From: Verrucomicrobiota bacterium
GTDB lineage: Bacteria > Verrucomicrobiota > Verrucomicrobiia > Opitutales > Oceanipulchritudinaceae
NCBI GenBank assembly: GCA_009908535.1
Contig: JAAAOD010000165.1
Coordinates: 1-5,253, forward strand
Length of the DNA: 5,253 bases
Reading direction: 5' to 3'
Positions within the stretch are counted from its first letter, which is position 1. Every line of letters starts with the position of its first letter. Under the pieces are notes generated by a model. That model made no database searches, was not told the DNA's origin, and saw only the letters and a program-made list of their open reading frames with translations. The translations under genes and the position numbers were made by a program. This document shows, one piece after another, positions 1-5,253 of this stretch.

Positions 1-730
1 CCTCGACCCCGAGGAGGACCTTGGCATGGCCGACGGACAAGTGGCCTTTGATGAGGTAGCCCTGAATTTCCCGGGGCAGTTGCAGGAGGCGGAGCGCATT
101 GGCGACGGCGGCCCGGGAGCGCCCCACCCTCTCCGCGACCTGTTCCTGGGTTAAGTCAAAATCCTTGAGGAGGCTCGCCAGCCCCATCGCCTCCTCGATG
201 GGGTTGAGATCCTCGCGCTGGAGGTTCTCGATCAGGGAAAGGACGGCACTGGAGGATTCGCTCGCCTGCATGATGCGCGCCGGGATGTAGCGCAGCTTCA
301 GGAGCTGGCAGGCGCGCCAGCGGCGTTCGCCCGCAATCAGCTCGTAATGGCTGTCGTGATGCCTGACGACGACCGGTTGCAAAAGCCCCTCCGAGCGGAT
401 GCTCTCGGCCAGTTCCTTGAGGTGCTCCTCGGAGAAGGACTTCCTTGGCTGGCGCGGATTGGGCTGAATCCGGGAAACCGGCACCTCGTAAAGCCCGGTG
501 GCAGTTTCGCGGGCCCCGTCCCCGTCGGCCCGATTCGGGAAAGGACGCGTTCCTTCCAGGACGGATTCTTCGGGCTTTTCCTTTGCCCCGCTGGCTTTTC
601 CGGCTTTTTTCCCGGAATTTTTTTTCGTGGGTTTAGTGGCCGCTTTTTTGGCTGGCGCACTGTTGGCAGGATTGACCCCGCCGCTGATCAGGGAACCGAG
701 TCCCCGTCCCAGACCTGTCTTTTTCGCCAT
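1..730 (-). CDS. parB: Chromosome-partitioning protein ParB, 3'-truncated by window edge
   Basis: ParB binds parS sites near the origin and spreads as a CTP-dependent DNA clamp, working with the ParA ATPase in chromosome segregation. The frame is open from ATG 730 to the left edge (243 codons), so the rest of the DNA-binding part and the C-terminal dimerisation domain lie outside. In order: residues 3-16 (KKTGLGRGLGSLIS) match the N-terminal peptide that stimulates ParA; residues 21-60 are a Lys/Ala/Pro-rich, probably disordered linker; RIQPNPRQPRK (87-97) begins the ParB/Srx fold; GERRWRA (134-140) is the arginine-rich CTP-binding box; ENLQREDLNPIEEA (168-181) is the third CTPase motif; about 192-217 is the helix-turn-helix (LTQEQVAERVGRS). 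All core motifs look intact, so this is a chromosomal-type ParB. The start is fixed by the canonical MAKKTGLGRGLG beginning and an AGGAG upstream. It follows the LysM gene by 7 bp. No parA is visible. Confidence 0.96.
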   Translation of the reverse strand, partial: MAKKTGLGRGLGSLISGGVNPANSAPAKKAATKPTKKNSGKKAGKASGAKEKPEESVLEGTRPFPNRADGDGARETATGLYEVPVSRIQPNPRQPRKSFSEEHLKELAESIRSEGLLQPVVVRHHDSHYELIAGERRWRACQLLKLRYIPARIMQASESSSAVLSLIENLQREDLNPIEEAMGLASLLKDFDLTQEQVAERVGRSRAAVANALRLLQLPREIQGYLIKGHLSVGHAKVLLGVE

Positions 731-737
731 GGTAGCT

Positions 738-1391
738 TTACTCCTGGAGGGGGATGAATAGTTCCTGCCCGGGATAAATGATGTCCGAGGTCAGGCGGTT
801 CGCGTTCCGGATCCAGTCCACCTTGGACCCGAGTTCGCGGGCGATGCGGGCGAGGGAGTCCCCGCTTTGGACGGTGTAGGAGGTTCCCTGTTGCGGATAA
901 TCGTCGTTAAAAACCATGACCTGCTCGATCTGGGGCTGTCCCTCGACCGCTTCGGTCAGAGCCTTGATGGCTTTCTGGGTCTGCCGGGCGAGCGTCTCGA
1001 TCTCCGCGGACACTTCCTCGACGAGGGTCTGGCGGCTGCTGCGGTTCACGTCCTGAATCTTCTTTTCAAAGTCCCGCAGGACCCGGTTGAGTTCATCACG
1101 GCTGACGACCTCGGACGAGGAACCGCCGAGTTGTTCGCGGACCCATTCGCGGGTCTGCCGGTTCTCCCTCCGCAAGGCCTCCACTTCAACGCGCAGGGCG
1201 CGGACAACCTGGTCAAGACGGTCGACATCGCTGCGGAGGTTGGCCAGCTGCACGTTGAGGGACTGGCCCTGGGTCTGCAGAGGAAGGCAGCAACACACCG
1301 TCAGAAAACCCGCCTGGAGAAGGCTTATCGCGGATCGCTTCATCATTCCGGATAAAGGACGATTTTGCCCGGGGGTCAACGACCTAACCAT
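738..1391 (-). CDS. Secreted coiled-coil protein with C-terminal LysM domain
   Basis: I recognise no named gene. From the upstream ATG it is 217 aa. Residues 16-42 look like a signal peptide: MMKRS, then a hydrophobic core (AISLLQAGFLTVCCCLPLQ) and a possible cleavage after TQG. Residues 45-150 are rich in Leu, Val, Arg, Glu and Gln with heptad-like spacing, predicting long coiled coils broken near GGSSS (89-93). Residues 171-214 form one LysM domain (YTVQSGDSLARIARELG, then NRLTSDIIYPGQELFIP), a fold that binds peptidoglycan N-acetylglucosamine sugars. The protein is therefore likely exported and wall-bound, possibly as an oligomer. The first ATG overlaps the fmt stop (TGATG), but ATGs at 1346 and 1343 give a more typical short signal-peptide N-region (202 or 201 aa), so the start is uncertain. 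Three adjacent Cys (33-35) could suggest a lipoprotein, but LTVC is a poor lipobox. Its role beyond wall binding is unknown. Confidence 0.88.
   Translation of the reverse strand: MVRSLTPGQNRPLSGMMKRSAISLLQAGFLTVCCCLPLQTQGQSLNVQLANLRSDVDRLDQVVRALRVEVEALRRENRQTREWVREQLGGSSSEVVSRDELNRVLRDFEKKIQDVNRSSRQTLVEEVSAEIETLARQTQKAIKALTEAVEGQPQIEQVMVFNDDYPQQGTSYTVQSGDSLARIARELGSKVDWIRNANRLTSDIIYPGQELFIPLQE
741..745 (-). promoter_or_regulatory. Ribosome binding site of parB
   Basis: AGGAG on the minus strand lies 10 bases before the parB ATG. It sits inside the last codons of the LysM gene, directly before that gene's TAA stop. This placement supports the MAKKTGLGRG start and suggests that parB translation is tied to passage of ribosomes through the upstream gene. 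Confidence 0.7.
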
Positions 1392-1393
1392 CA
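1389..1393 (-). promoter_or_regulatory. TGATG stop-start overlap of fmt and the LysM gene
   Basis: The fmt stop codon TGA and an ATG in the LysM frame share one base. This is a classic arrangement for translational coupling by terminating ribosomes. Only a weak purine stretch (GAAGAG, about 9 bases upstream) precedes it. The overlap favours the upstream start of the LysM gene, while signal-peptide geometry favours 1346 or 1343. The sequence alone does not settle this. Confidence 0.5.
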
Positions 1394-2389
1394 GCGCGCA
1401 CTCTTCTTTTTCATACCGAAGGGCTGCTTTGCCTCAAGGGGCGGCATTTCGCGGCAGGGAAGACGCTTTCCTTCCTGCAGAGGGAACCCGCGCAGGAAGT
1501 CCGCGACGGAGAGAGCTTTCCCCCCCGGCCGCTGAAGGCGGTGCAGCTGCAGCTGCCCCTCGCCGCAGGCAATGCGCAGGTCCCCTTCCCCTGCACGGAG
1601 GAGGGTTCCGGGTGCGGCCCCGGGCGTTTCCGCCAAAGACGAGGCAGCATGCACGCGCAGTTCCGTGTCTTCGTAGGGAAAGGAAGTCCCCGGCCACGGC
1701 TGCAGGGCACGGATCCGGTTCGCCAGCTCCTCCGCGCCCGCGCTGAAGTCGAGGTGGGCGTCCGCGCGCCCGATCATGCGGCAGTAGGTGGCCTCTCTCT
1801 CTTCCTGATCGGCAAAGGCAAGGGTTCCTTTCCGCAAGGCGGGCAGGCAGCGGCGGAGCAATCGCGGGCAGGCCGCGGCGATCTTTTCGCGCAGTTCCGG
1901 GGCCGTTTCCTCCGGATCGAGGGTAATGAATTCCCGGTCCGCTACCGGACCGGCATCCATCGCCGGGATGATGCGCATGAAACTGACCGCGGTTTGCCGG
2001 AGCCCCGCCGCGACGGCCGTCTCGATGGGCGAGGCACCGCGCAGCCGCGGCAGGTCGGAAGCGTGCAGGTTATAAAACCGCCCGGAGAGAGCGTCCAGGA
2101 AAGCCCTCCGCAACAGCTGCCCGTAGGCCATGACAAGGGCGGCCTCGACGCCGGCTTCCCGCAGGCTTTCCGCATCCTCCACCCCGCACCGCTCGGGTTG
2201 CCGTACGGGCAATCCTTCCGCGAGGGCCCATTCCTTGATCCGGTTGGGCCGCAGTTTCATACCCCGGCCGTGACGGCGGTCCGGCTGCGTGAAAACCATC
2301 GCCAGCTCGCAGCCGCCGGGTTGTTCCCTGCGCAGGGCGGCAAGGGCAGGCAGGGCAATGGGATCCGATCCCATGAAGGCGATCTTCAC
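1391..2389 (-). CDS. fmt: Methionyl-tRNA formyltransferase
   Basis: Fmt transfers a formyl group from 10-formyltetrahydrofolate to Met-tRNA(fMet), making the initiator tRNA in the cytoplasm. The product is 332 aa (E. coli enzyme about 315). The N-terminal Rossmann-type domain starts KIAFMGSDPIALP; FTQPDRRHGRGMKL (33-46) contains the tRNA acceptor-binding loop; the catalytic centre is NLHASDLPRLRGASPIE (107-123), with N107 and H109, plus D145 in AMDAGPV. The C-terminal OB-like tRNA-binding domain runs from about 205 to 310 (RADAHLDFSAGAEELANRIRALQPWPG). In the usual HPSLLP stretch this protein reads HASDLP, but the catalytic Asn, His and Asp are present. The start is GTG at 2389, overlapping the der stop as GTGA, with AAGGAGG just upstream. 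The frame stays open to 2920 inside der, but that extension has no Fmt features. No def (peptide deformylase) gene, a common partner, is in the window. Confidence 0.97.
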   Translation of the reverse strand: MKIAFMGSDPIALPALAALRREQPGGCELAMVFTQPDRRHGRGMKLRPNRIKEWALAEGLPVRQPERCGVEDAESLREAGVEAALVMAYGQLLRRAFLDALSGRFYNLHASDLPRLRGASPIETAVAAGLRQTAVSFMRIIPAMDAGPVADREFITLDPEETAPELREKIAAACPRLLRRCLPALRKGTLAFADQEEREATYCRMIGRADAHLDFSAGAEELANRIRALQPWPGTSFPYEDTELRVHAASSLAETPGAAPGTLLRAGEGDLRIACGEGQLQLHRLQRPGGKALSVADFLRGFPLQEGKRLPCREMPPLEAKQPFGMKKKSAR

Positions 2390-3807
2390 CGGCGCCCTCC
2401 TTTTCTCCCTTCCGTTTCCCTGCCGGCGTAGCGGACTTCCTTCCCCCGTAGTTCGAAGCGGACGGGACAGCCGCGCAGCCCGAAATTGCGGATAAATCCG
2501 CGCTGCAGGTAGCGCCGGTAGTTGTCCTCCAGCTTGGTCGCCCGGTTGCAGAAAAGGCGGAAGACAAAGGGGCGCTTCCCCGTCTGTACGGCGTAGTAAG
2601 CCTTGAAGCGTTTCTGCCCCATGTAACGCGGTTGGCGCTGGTTGAGCAGGTCCTGCACGAGGCGGTTGACCCGTGGCGTGGGAAGGTCCCTTCCGGAAAT
2701 TTCCCAAAGCTGGCGGGCCGCTTTCAAGATCCGTTCCATCGAAAAGCCGCGCAGGGCGGAGACAAAGAGAACGGGACTGTCCGGAAGGAAGAAGAGCTCC
2801 GCCAGCGCGCTTTTCGCGTAGTCCGCGCGGAACTCCGCGATATTGTTGTAACCCTCCGGCTGCCGCCCGCGGAAACGGTCGATGGCGACGTCCCACTTGT
2901 TGATGAGGAGCACGACGCACCGTCCCGATTCCATCACTTCCCCGGCGAGGGCCTTATCCTGGCGGGTGACCCCTTCCTCCGCGTCCACGACGAGGAAAAC
3001 GATATCCGCCCTTTCCATCGCCTCGCGCGACCGCACCGTACTGAAATACTCGATACTGTGGTCGACGCGCTTGCGGCGCCGGAGGCCGGCGGTGTCAACA
3101 AGCCGATACGGAAGGACCCTGCCGTCCGCCGCCTCGTAGTCGAGGTCGAGCATGACGCTGTCGCGGGTTGTCCCCGGAACCTCGCTGACGACGAGCCTCT
3201 CATCCTGCAGAAGGCTGTTGCAGAGGCTCGATTTGCCGACGTTGGGGCGCCCGACAAAGGCGAGGTGGATGCGGTGCGGCGAGGATTCCGCCTCCGGTGC
3301 CGGAACCGGCCCGGCCGCTTCCCCGAGGCGTTTCCTCAGCTCGGCGATATTGCGCCCGTGTTCGGCGGAGACAGCAAGGGGATCCCCGATACCGAGGGCG
3401 CTGAATTCATAGAGACTGTCCTCCTGGCGCTCATGGTCGGCCTTGTTCACGACGAGGAGCAGCGGTTTCCCGCTGTTGCGGAGGCGTTCCGCGATCGTCT
3501 CATCGAGGGTGGTGAGCCCCTCCCGCGCATCAACGACAAGACAGATCAGGTCGGCCGCCTCGACGGCGAGCCAGACCTGAGCTTCCGCCGCCGCAATGAG
3601 CCTCTCGTGGTCCATGTCGGCGACCAGGCCGATCCCGCCCGTGTCGAGCAACGTGTAGTGAGAATCCACGACAGTAGTGTTGACGTCGCGCGTCACGCCG
3701 GCCTGATCGTGCACGATGGCGATGCGTCGTCCCGCGATGCGGTTGAAGAGCCGGCTCTTTCCGACATTGGGGCGGCCGACGAGGGCGACGGTGAAGGGAG
3801 GTTCCAT
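2386..3807 (-). CDS. der: Ribosome assembly GTPase Der (EngA)
   Basis: Der is an essential GTPase with two tandem G domains that acts in late 50S subunit assembly. The 473 aa fall in the family's normal range. G domain 1: GRPNVGKS (11-18), GVTRD (37-41), DTGG (55-58), NKAD (121-124), SA (147-148). A Pro/Ala/Glu linker lies at about 164-178. G domain 2: GRPNVGKS (186-193), PGTTRD (211-216), DTAG (238-241), NKWD (303-306), SAL (350-352). The C-terminal KH-like domain (about 365-460) includes the conserved NYRRYLQRGFIRNFGLRG and ends in a basic tail. Oddities: Arg19 follows the first P-loop where Thr or Ser is usual, and the segment after NKWD (about 308-342) seems longer than in E. coli Der. 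The ATG at 3807 is 9 bp after the aminotransferase stop and has no clear Shine-Dalgarno (ACCGCCCTC precedes it), so reinitiation after the upstream gene is likely. The start matches the family N-terminus. Confidence 0.98.
   Translation of the reverse strand: MEPPFTVALVGRPNVGKSRLFNRIAGRRIAIVHDQAGVTRDVNTTVVDSHYTLLDTGGIGLVADMDHERLIAAAEAQVWLAVEAADLICLVVDAREGLTTLDETIAERLRNSGKPLLLVVNKADHERQEDSLYEFSALGIGDPLAVSAEHGRNIAELRKRLGEAAGPVPAPEAESSPHRIHLAFVGRPNVGKSSLCNSLLQDERLVVSEVPGTTRDSVMLDLDYEAADGRVLPYRLVDTAGLRRRKRVDHSIEYFSTVRSREAMERADIVFLVVDAEEGVTRQDKALAGEVMESGRCVVLLINKWDVAIDRFRGRQPEGYNNIAEFRADYAKSALAELFFLPDSPVLFVSALRGFSMERILKAARQLWEISGRDLPTPRVNRLVQDLLNQRQPRYMGQKRFKAYYAVQTGKRPFVFRLFCNRATKLEDNYRRYLQRGFIRNFGLRGCPVRFELRGKEVRYAGRETEGRKGGRR
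2396..2402 (-). promoter_or_regulatory. Strong ribosome binding site of fmt
   Basis: AAGGAGG on the minus strand ends 6 bases before the GTG at 2389. It is the best Shine-Dalgarno match in the window. It decides the fmt start in favour of GTG over any of the in-frame upstream codons inside der. Confidence 0.85.
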
Positions 3808-3816
3808 GAGGGCGGT

Positions 3817-4980
3817 CTACAGGGTTTGCACGAAACGCTCCATGCGCTCACAGGCCTCCTCGATGCGGGCATAGCGCGTCGAGAAGCTCGCGCGCACGAA
3901 GTCCTGCCCGTCGTTACCGAAGGCCGTTCCCGGCACCACCGCGACCTGCCCCTCCTGGAGGAGGCGCGTGGCGAAGGCGCCCCCGTCGAGACCGGTCGGG
4001 GAAACGTCGGGAAAAGTGTAGAAGGTGGCTTGCGGCAAATGGCACCGCAGGCCCATCTCGCGAAAACGGCGGACGAGAAAATCGCGGCGGCGCTGGTAGG
4101 AATCGCGCATGCGGGCGACCTCGCTGTCGGCGTTGCGCAGGGCCTCGATCCCCGCCTCCTGCAGGAAGATGGGCACACTCATGATGGCGTACTGGTGGAC
4201 CTTCATCATCGCCTCGATGAGTTCGTGCGGGGCGCAGGCGTAACCGATGCGGAAGCCCGTCATGGCAAAAGCCTTGGAGACGCCGTGGAGAAAGATCGTC
4301 CGCTCCCGCATGCCGGGAAGGGAGGCAATGCTGCAGTGCTCCCCTTCGTAGGTCAGCTCCGCGTAGATCTCATCGCTGAGGACGAGGAGGTCTTTCTCCA
4401 CCGCGAAGGCGGCGATATCTTGTAGTTGCTCCTTCGCGACAACACCACCGGTCGGGTTGGTGGGAAAGTTGAGGATGAGGAGCTTGGTTCCGGGCTGCCA
4501 GGCCTCGGCGAGGTCGGCCCGGGTGAGGGAAAAGTTCCGTTCCGGGCGCGTCGCCACGGGCAGAGGGATCCCGCCTGAGAGCTGTACGCTCGGGGAATAG
4601 CTCACGTAGCAGGGCTCGTGGTAAAGCACCTTGTCGCCCGGATTGATAAGGGCGCGGACGGCCGTGTCGAGGGTCTCGGAGACCCCGATGCCGATGAGGC
4701 ATTCCGTTTCCCCGTTGTAGGAAAGACCGAACTGACGTTCGACATAGTCGGCCACGACGCGGCGGAAGCGGAGCAGGCCGAGGTTGTCGGTGTAGCTGGT
4801 CTTGCCCTTTTCAAGGCCGTAGATGGCGGCCTCGCGGATATTCCACGGGGTGACGAAATCCGGTTCCCCAATGCCGAGGCTGATCGCCGAGGGCATCTGC
4901 TGCACGAGGGCGAAAAAGTCCCGGATCCCGGAACGGCGGAGCCCGCGCACGTGGCGCGCAATGTACCGATCGTAGTCCAT
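3817..4980 (-). CDS. Class I/II PLP-dependent aminotransferase (AlaT/YugH-like)
   Basis: A 387-aa fold-type I aminotransferase, full length for the family. It transfers an amino group between an amino acid and a 2-oxo acid in the cytosol. Visible PLP-site residues: NFPTNPTGG (171-179), with N175 as the conserved Asn; D203 and Y206 in SDEIY, which contact the pyridine ring; the Schiff-base lysine K236 in VSKAFAMTGFRIGY; and R363 in DFVRASFS, which should bind the substrate carboxylate. The N-terminal SGIRDFF and SLGIGEPDFVTPW resemble the Bacillus AlaT (YugH) group. In that group the gene is paired with an Lrp-type regulator, as here. Alanine transamination with glutamate is therefore a reasonable guess, but aspartate, aromatic or branched-chain substrates cannot be excluded. 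The ATG is 17 bp after the regulator's stop. GAGGA overlapping that stop is a possible but distant (14 bases) ribosome binding site. Confidence 0.93.
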   Translation of the reverse strand: MDYDRYIARHVRGLRRSGIRDFFALVQQMPSAISLGIGEPDFVTPWNIREAAIYGLEKGKTSYTDNLGLLRFRRVVADYVERQFGLSYNGETECLIGIGVSETLDTAVRALINPGDKVLYHEPCYVSYSPSVQLSGGIPLPVATRPERNFSLTRADLAEAWQPGTKLLILNFPTNPTGGVVAKEQLQDIAAFAVEKDLLVLSDEIYAELTYEGEHCSIASLPGMRERTIFLHGVSKAFAMTGFRIGYACAPHELIEAMMKVHQYAIMSVPIFLQEAGIEALRNADSEVARMRDSYQRRRDFLVRRFREMGLRCHLPQATFYTFPDVSPTGLDGGAFATRLLQEGQVAVVPGTAFGNDGQDFVRASFSTRYARIEEACERMERFVQTL

Positions 4981-4997
4981 ATTTCGCTACGTTATCC

Positions 4998-5253
4998 TCA
5001 GGGACTCACCGCGGGGCGCTCGTCCTCCTCGCCTTCGCTGTGGATGAGGAAGCCGTCCACCTTGTAGCAGCGGAGCATGAAGCGCGTGGCCGTCGACTGC
5101 ACCGCGCCGAGAGTGGAAAGTTTTTCCGAAACAAAAGTCGCCACCTCGAGAAGATTATTCCCCCGCACGATCACCATAAGGTCGTAGCCGCCGCTCATCA
5201 GGTAGCAGGTGACGACCTGATCAAACCGGGCGATGCGTTCGGCGATGCGGTTG
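4998..5253 (-). CDS. Lrp/AsnC-family transcriptional regulator, C-terminal part only
   Basis: The last 84 codons of a gene whose 5' end lies beyond the right edge. The fragment is the RAM (ligand-binding, oligomerising) domain of Lrp/AsnC proteins: FDQVVTCYLMSGGYDLMVIV carries the typical hydrophobic strand, the glycine-containing turn and the YDLM strand. It is followed by a helix (LLEVATFVSEKLSTLGAV) and a final strand (STATRFMLRCYKVDG). The STAT-F-L-YK pattern resembles the AlaR (YugG) type rather than global Lrp. The protein ends in an acidic tail (SEGEEDERPAVSP). Members bind an amino acid here and control adjacent amino-acid genes, often including their own operon. Its position directly before the aminotransferase, same strand and 17 bp away, fits that role. 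The helix-turn-helix is not in the window, so its DNA-binding specificity cannot be judged. The ATG at 5198 is an internal methionine, not the start. Confidence 0.9.
   Translation of the reverse strand, partial: NRIAERIARFDQVVTCYLMSGGYDLMVIVRGNNLLEVATFVSEKLSTLGAVQSTATRFMLRCYKVDGFLIHSEGEEDERPAVSP

Noticed and set aside
337..660. 107-codon minus-strand frame inside parB, starting with GTG
   Set aside because: It is the +1 frame of parB; the parB frame carries all conserved motifs. It is only relevant as the product end if slippage occurs at the A-tracts.
867..1355. 162-codon plus-strand open frame opposite the LysM gene
   Set aside because: Its Leu/Asp/Gly-rich translation mirrors the coiled coil of the real gene; no independent support.
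1345..1376. Promoter-like TTGACC with a weak TTTATC 17 bases downstream, between fmt and the LysM signal peptide
   Set aside because: The second element matches the -10 consensus in only three positions and transcription would start after the likely start codons.
1541..2431. 296-codon plus-strand open frame opposite fmt
   Set aside because: Antisense shadow of fmt in GC-rich DNA with no recognisable motif.
2390..2920. Possible 177-residue N-terminal extension of Fmt, since the frame is open up to 2920
   Set aside because: The extension lies wholly inside der, has no Fmt features, and the GTG at 2389 has a strong ribosome binding site and begins the family's normal N-terminus.
2632..4425. 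597-codon open frame on the plus strand opposite der and the aminotransferase
   Set aside because: It is antisense to two strongly recognisable genes, its translation has no recognisable domain and is rich in the residues expected from reverse reading of GC-rich codons.
5139..5198. ATG at 5198 as a complete short gene start
   Set aside because: The frame continues upstream to the window edge with clear Lrp/AsnC RAM-domain sequence, so this Met is internal.

Overview
This is a tightly packed, one-direction bacterial gene cluster. All six genes lie on the minus strand, so the transcript runs from the right end of the window to the left. GC content is high (about 60-65% by eye). In transcription order the genes are: the 3' end of an Lrp/AsnC-family regulator (cut by the right edge), a class I/II PLP-dependent aminotransferase, the double-GTPase ribosome assembly factor Der (EngA), methionyl-tRNA formyltransferase (Fmt), a secreted or envelope-anchored coiled-coil protein with a C-terminal LysM domain, and the first 243 codons of ParB (cut by the left edge).

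Layout. No intergenic gap exceeds 17 bp. From right to left the junctions are: regulator-aminotransferase 17 bp, aminotransferase-der 9 bp, der/fmt a 4-base GTGA overlap, fmt/lysM a TGATG stop-start overlap, and lysM-parB 7 bp. I see no terminator or convincing promoter, so the genes look like one polycistronic unit whose promoter lies beyond the right edge. No stretch over 300 bases is without a gene. I found no RNA gene, mobile element, CRISPR array or parS-like palindrome.

How the genes fit together. The regulator and aminotransferase form a recognisable pair, like the AlaR/AlaT (YugG/YugH) pair of Bacillus, in which an Lrp-type protein controls a transaminase. Der and Fmt serve the translation machinery (50S assembly and initiator tRNA formylation). 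The LysM protein should act at the cell wall, and ParB acts in chromosome segregation. The cluster therefore joins amino-acid sensing, translation capacity, envelope and chromosome partitioning on what seems to be one transcript.

Organism. All genes are bacterial and chromosomal housekeeping types. The secreted LysM/coiled-coil protein and some details of Der (GKSR after the first P-loop, an enlarged segment after the NKWD motif) remind me of Verrucomicrobiota, perhaps the Opitutae group. This is an impression from memory, not a tested assignment. No new defence, mobile or biosynthetic system is visible. The points most worth a second look are the Lys/Ala-rich, histone-H1-like linker and A-tracts in ParB, the uncharacterised LysM protein with its start-site ambiguity, and the regulatory linkage of the cluster.
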